A stretch of 64,000 bases of DNA, from contig CM064427.1 of NCBI GenBank assembly GCA_032690845.1, positions 13,465,501-13,529,500 on the forward strand, written 5' to 3'. The stretch comes from Eleusine coracana subsp. coracana (taxonomy: Eukaryota > Streptophyta > Magnoliopsida > Poales > Poaceae). Position 1 is the stretch's first letter. Every line of letters begins with the position of its first letter. The translations under genes were made by a program, and so were the position numbers. The notes beneath the pieces are model-generated. The model did no database searches and had not been told where the DNA came from. It saw only the letters and a list, made by a program, of their open reading frames with translations. Positions 59,928 through 64,000 of this stretch are shown piece by piece.

Positions 59928-61411
59928 TGTTGGTGGTATCTACGCACCCACTTATATACCGCAAGAGGACGGTGTACGATTGTAGCACTTTTTCCCTTGA
60001 ATTGAGTATTCCAAGGTTTATCGAATCCACTGGGACCTTAGGGATTTATTAAACAAAGTTAACAGTAAAAGATCTAGTCAAGGCTACTATCAAAGTTAAC
60101 AGCGCAAAGGGTGGGCCAGACAGTAAATCTGTTGTTGCACCGATCGGCGCGGGGATTGACCCGATCGGCACGCTGGTGAATCTGTGGTGGTGCCGATCGG
60201 CACACTGGTGAATTCTAAGCCAAAGTGCACCAGATCTTGTAAACCTATGCTGATTAGTAAGTAGCCAGATATCTACTAGTGAGATCATAACCAGAAAGTC
60301 TAATTGGATAGCATCATAATGGGTAGTTACATGGATCAATGACAACCTATAATGAGTAAGATCACCCTGCTTTCCGAGCGGCTCCCTATTTATTCGCCGC
60401 AGGGAGGAAACCCTTAATCGCGTGAGTATCTTACCCTACTCAACTATCTAATAGTGCTGCGCAGGCTTAGTGCTGTCACCGCTAAACCACACTACTAGCA
60501 TCATCAAGTAACCATAATCAATACAATGTCCGAATACTATCCTAATGACCACGATTACAATAATATCTACGTACTTAGCCTAGAACTAAGCAGTTGGAAT
60601 AAGCACATGCATGATTATAGAATCAAGATAGACAAATCACCAAAACAATCATCAACATATTCAATCATCCTTGAGATACATAGAGTAAGATTCATCCCCG
60701 TCGAGATGGCCTACCTTGACGGATCAACTCTTGACTCCAATGGTTCTTGAAACTCAACTAGAGATCTATTCTAACGAGGCAAGCCTCGGTGGCTCTAACT
60801 CACGGATCTGGTGTCCCTCTATCGCCTCCTCTCTCTGCGGCGAGGGTTTACAGGTATTTATATCGGTTCTACTCGTAAAGGACTCGGTTTCTAGCAAATA
60901 AGGCGGTTGCGCCGATCGGCGCAGGCCGTGTCTTCTCTGATTTCTTCCCCGAGTCGGTTCCTTTGTCTTCCTCAGCTGCCATGTGGGCCTTTTCCTTCGA
61001 GATAAAGTCTTGTACTGCACGTTAAGATCTTGGAGTTTCATAAATCTTCTTGAAGTTCCATAAATCTTCTTAGACAAATATCTTCAAGTGTCTTGCGCAG
61101 ATAAAGTTCCATAAACATGTGGAATGGGCCTCGGTCACTTCTGTGGGTCAAAACACCCTTGCGCCAATCGGCTCATGGGCTGCGCCGATCGGCGCACTGG
61201 GCTTCTTCAGTGCTTTTCGTCGTTTCTGGGCTCCTGTCCTCTCCATCATCGCATTAATCACCAATTTTACCTGTTTCTGCAATAAAGCTCCAAAACGACG
61301 CATATACAAATATATAGGCAATTTCACAGGTAAATAGCCTAAATTAGTATCAATTATGCTCTAATTGGGGTAATATTCACATATAAAAGGGGCACTTGGG
61401 AAGTGCCAACA
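59928..61411 (-). repeat. E3 5' LTR
   Basis: 1484 bp, 62 bp shorter than the other LTR. About 41 bp of the difference is loss of one palindrome unit at each of two places (60139-60201 and 60911), and about 20 bp is an indel near 60095. Confidence 0.9.
60855..60863 (-). promoter_or_regulatory. TATA box in E3 5' LTR
   Basis: ATATAAATA on the minus strand, with GCCGATCGGC starting 48 bp upstream at 60911. This is the expected start of the genomic transcript. Confidence 0.65.
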
Positions 61412-61741
61412 GAAGGCGGCGGTCAAGATAATAATGATAGTGGGTAGTGACACAAAGAACAATCCAACCTAACATTAACACAAAGCCTTGGTTAAGTGGG
61501 TCAAAGAAAAGTCAAGCTAGATACTTATGTACTTCTATATTTCTGTTTATAGGTTAAATACAACACAAACAAGTCTAAGTCCCCTGCTGAACCGAAGCAA
61601 GAATGATTAATAAGCCGAACAGGGCTATCACCACCCGTTGAAAATCCTTTACTAGGACACATGACATTAAGGCTATTAAGTCTGTAATGCTAGTCCTAGG
61701 GTCATGTAGCAAAAAGGCAATTAAGTCCTTACCATCACACC

Positions 61742-62023
61742 TGTAACGTCCCGCCCCTCGGAGGGCGGTCCCGCTTACACCTGGCAGCACCCTAGGACCT
61801 TATGAATTTCCTCACAGACCAACACATGTCTTTTCTGCGCATTTTGTCCTCACTCGTGCACACCCGGGACAAACTTCCCGTTTGGTCACCCATCCCTAAA
61901 TTGCTCTAGACCATGCACGCTTAACTTTAGAGTTCTTTGGGGATGAGCTTCCAAAAAAGAAGTTGCAACTTGTTAGTATGAGTATTCTATCAATCATATT
62001 AAGCATTGGGTCAGGATGTTACA
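61742..62023. mobile_element. Candidate solo LTR or short LTR-like insertion, 282 bp
   Basis: Bounded by TGTAACGTCC and GGATGTTACA. Flanks ACACC and ACACT differ at one base, so the target duplication is imperfect. The interior resembles short LTR sequence of grasses. It interrupts the E4 LTR. Confidence 0.5.
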
Positions 62024-62114
62024 ACACTTGTTCCTGTTTGTGGGGCAACCAAACACTCATGGGTATTTACCAACTTAAGCACCATACTTACATTGTTAAA
62101 TAATACTCTTAATT

Positions 62115-62335
62115 CCCATCGGACTCTGGCCCTTCGGACCAACAAGCCTAGAATAAGAGTACACCTAACCTTGACCCGACGGATCAACAAGTCAAGTACT
62201 ATAACATGTATAACTCTGACCCTACGGATCAACAAGTAAAGGGGTAGGACATGCATAGCTTTAACCCTACTGATTAACAAGCTACAAACTATAGCACACA
62301 TAACTCTAACACTACGGATTGACAAGTCATGGACT
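62115..62335. repeat. Degenerate tandem repeat, unit about 55-60 bp
   Basis: About four units share CT.ACCCTACGGATCAACAAGT-like sequence followed by AGTACTATAACATG-like sequence, inside the E4 LTR. Confidence 0.7.
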
Positions 62336-63183
62336 AAAGCATGTCTATACATAATATGTATTGTAAGAGTATAAGGACATAGGTTGACTATCATAGGTAT
62401 GCCAAGCGTATAATAACCTAGCATGACTAGGCAATAACCTTATACAAAGCACACGACTATCACACAAGTATAAGGCATAAGGAATAAAGAAGATAATAAT
62501 ATTAATAAAGCAAATAAGTCTTATAAGAGAGGACTAGAGTAGAACGAACCTGAAAGCTCTCCAAGACTAGGTCGAGGACCTCAACACAGCTCTCCTCTCT
62601 CCTAAACTCCACTATGACCTAAAGACTAAATATAATGCTAGAGAATGGATTCTTCTTGAAGTGTGTGTCGAAGTGAGGCCTCTCCCTTCTATTTATAGGG
62701 CCTAAAGGCGGTTCCTGGTGTCGGTAACTGCCGCCTAACCCACACAACCGTCATTGGGGAGCCACCAGGAGCCAGCACGTGGCAGCCATGCATCGGGGGG
62801 GCCACTCCCCGTTTGGACGAACACCCCTGTTTGGCCGAACAGGGGTGAGTCCCCTTTGGTGCTGCTGCTTCTTGTGGCCTCGCAGGTGGGTCCTACTGCC
62901 CAGTGACACTGTAAGGTCAGTTGTTGAGTTGGTTTGCTTCAATAGGTGGGCCAGTCAATCCGTGGGAGTCACAGTTGGCGAGCTCTGATTGGTGGAAGTT
63001 GTGTTTCTTTGCCAACTAGGTGTGTTTCCTCCTCCATTTCGTTATTTCTCCTACATGTGAGTGTTTCTTCAAGCAATAGTGGATATTTATTAATTCTAAC
63101 TAACATGCATGGTGGGAATGTTGAATCCTCCTTTATTTTGAGTAATATTGATGGTCGGAATTTGTATTTAATGACCATCAACA

Positions 63184-63352
63184 AACTCTCCCAAGCTGAA
63201 TCTTTGCTCGTCCGATGCAAAGATAAAGCTTTAGGTTGTTGATCGGGAGTTGCTACAATTGTTTATATTCCCCCATAGTACCAAGTGCACAATAAAATAC
63301 TGTACCTTTAATTGAATAAGTTGGTATTTTGTAATTCACCCTTTTTACCTGT
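63184..63352 (-). other. Polypurine-tract-like sequence and 3' end of an Athila-like element
   Basis: Directly outside the LTR start at 63183 the minus strand reads CAGCTTGGGAGAGTT, with GACGAGCAAAGATTC upstream. The same arrangement lies outside the E3 3' LTR (GACGAGCAAAGGTTT, then ATGGGAGAAC). This is internal 3'-end sequence of an element whose 3' LTR is the E4 LTR. Confidence 0.55.
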
Positions 63353-63650
63353 CACATCCCAAAAATTCCCATTTTGAAATGTGAACCGCTTTCAAAAATA
63401 TATTTGGATTTCTCAAATTTTGAAAACTATTTATAAGAAACTTTGCAAATTGACAAAGATTTTGTTGGGTTGAAGTAATTGCTCTATGTCACAAATGTTT
63501 TTAGTTTTGAACAAAAACCTTTTTAAATAAATAAAATCATTTTATTTTATTTTATTTCAATATTTTTTCATTTTTGGATTCCATGTTAATTTGAGAAAAT
63601 TGAAATCCTTTCAATAAAATTTTATGAATGTACACTCTGTTTTAAAATGG
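63353..63650 (+). repeat. LTR-start-like sequence
   Basis: TGTCACATCCCAAAAATTCC at 63353 is typical of the start of a grass gypsy LTR. No partner or end is visible in the window. Confidence 0.4.
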
Positions 63651-63654
63651 GGTT

Positions 63655-63964
63655 CAACTATCCCTGTCTCTTTGACTCCTGTTAATGCATCATCGAACAC
63701 TGTCTTCCAAACTTGTTTCATCACATTGTATCCTCGTTCGTCATATATTTCACCCTACATGTGATTGATGTATCTAGACTCATTTTTATCCGCATTCATT
63801 TTACCTACCGCATGGACATACCTAGACGTCATATCCTCCATGTTTGCCCCACCTTCCATAAACATTCCTATGTGTGACATCCCCGCCCCACGAATGAGGG
63901 GGTAGTCGAAGGATCGAACATCGGGTGACATCTTGACAAAGCAAGAGTCCAAAACTACAGACAT
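63655..63964 (-). CDS. Unrecognised coding-like segment
   Basis: The minus-strand frame MSVVLDSCFVKMSPDVRSFD... with GAGMSHIGMFMEGGANMED runs 69 codons to a stop at 63755. It goes on in the same sense as GEIYDERGYNVMKQVWKTVF to about 63660. The composition looks like real coding sequence, possibly an exon or a piece of a transposon protein. I cannot name a family. The window ends before an upstream boundary. Confidence 0.3.
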
Positions 63965-64000
63965 ATGAGCATAAAAGATTATTATGCAATGTTAAAATTT

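Larger units (their letters stand above)
51657..61193. repeat. GCCGATCGGC palindrome family of E3
   Basis: Exact copies start at 51678, 51730, 54845, 56327, 56348, 56810, 56993, 58282, 58330, 60192, 60911 and 61184. About 17 copies with one or a few mismatches accompany them. Most form pairs 19-21 bp apart, start to start: 51657/51678, 51709/51730, 52449/52469, 52721/52742, 53664/53683, 56327/56348, 56481/56501, 56647/56667, 56810/56830, 56993/57013, 58261/58282, 58309/58330, 60139/60160 and 61163/61184. Flanks often extend the palindrome to TGCGCCGATCGGCGCA. About 0.06 exact copies are expected by chance in 64 kb of equal base composition. I saw none outside E3. Confidence 0.93.
51424..61411 (-). 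mobile_element. E3: non-autonomous Athila/Tat-like retrotransposon
   Basis: A 9988-bp element on the minus strand with LTRs 59928-61411 (1484 bp) and 51424-52969 (1546 bp), both of the form TGTTGGCAC...CCAACA. The target duplication GAAGG is exact (51419-51423, 61412-61416). Order in sense: LTR, primer site, gag, protease, 1.2 kb with palindrome pairs, an ORF behind its own TATA box, about 1.6 kb non-coding, LTR. There is no RT, RNase H or integrase and no space for them, so it must borrow these. It sits inside the LTR of E4. Confidence 0.88.
61417..63183 (-). repeat. E4 LTR, outer part, continued from 51423
   Basis: Starts TGTTGATGGTC at 63183 on the minus strand. A TATA-like TATAAATAG lies near 62690, about 500 bp in, as in the E3 LTR. 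Joined to 51301-51423 and without the insertion at 61742 the LTR is about 1.6 kb, similar to E3. A pair of 12-mers, GTTTGGACGAAC (62811) and GTTTGGCCGAAC (62829), lies upstream of the TATA box. Confidence 0.6.

Overview
The window is plant nuclear DNA, almost certainly from a grass. It consists almost entirely of transposable elements nested inside one another. I find no intact host gene. The only recognisable host-derived coding sequences are a broken aconitase gene and what looks like a captured first exon. CRM-clade (centromeric-retrotransposon-like) Ty3/gypsy elements, En/Spm (CACTA), hAT and Helitron ends, L1-type LINEs and Athila/Tat elements together fit a pericentromeric or heterochromatic grass region. 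The species cannot be fixed from the sequence alone.

Layout. 1-3168 plus 10940-11477: old LTR-retroelement non-coding sequence, beginning with two related GC-rich LTR-like segments placed head to head. It is split by element E1 (3174-10934, minus strand), a complete CRM-type element with an unbroken 1682-codon gag-pol frame, near-identical 924-bp LTRs and a CCCTG target duplication. 11478-14141: a 5'-truncated dead LINE. 14142-19617: mostly non-coding, with a tandem duplication, one captured-looking exon (16188-16139) and a Helitron-like 3' end (18606). 19626-20468: a non-autonomous hAT element with a perfect 8-bp target duplication. About 20591-40279: an En/Spm element on the minus strand. 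Its TNP2 transposase is on the right and its TNP1/Ulp1-like gene on the left, and a second, older CRM copy, E2 (23149-30948, plus strand, GACAA target duplication), interrupts the second gene. 41707-46760: an aconitase pseudogene holding a LINE and a long inverted repeat, cut at its 3' side by another Helitron-like end. 47930-48535: a LINE scrap. 48760-51301: gag and leader of an Athila/Tat-like element (E4), whose LTR (51301-51423 and 61417-63183) is split by element E3.

E3 (51424-61411, minus strand, GAAGG target duplication) is the most unusual object here. It is an Athila/Tat-like element that keeps gag and protease and has a 535-codon ORF behind its own TATA box, but has no room for reverse transcriptase, RNase H or integrase. 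It is dotted with the 10-bp palindrome GCCGATCGGC: 12 exact and about 17 near copies, mostly in pairs 19-21 bp apart. Pairs or single copies sit about 50 bp upstream of the TATA boxes in both LTRs and in the internal promoter. I saw no copy elsewhere in the window.

How the parts work together: E1 could in principle still encode its whole replication machinery. E2, E3, E4, both main LINEs and the TNP genes are broken or incomplete and would depend on relatives elsewhere. Relative ages follow from nesting and LTR divergence. E1 is very recent (about 0.4% between LTRs). E2 is several times older (about 3.5%) and carries C-to-T changes typical of decayed methylated cytosines. E3 is younger than E4, which it splits.
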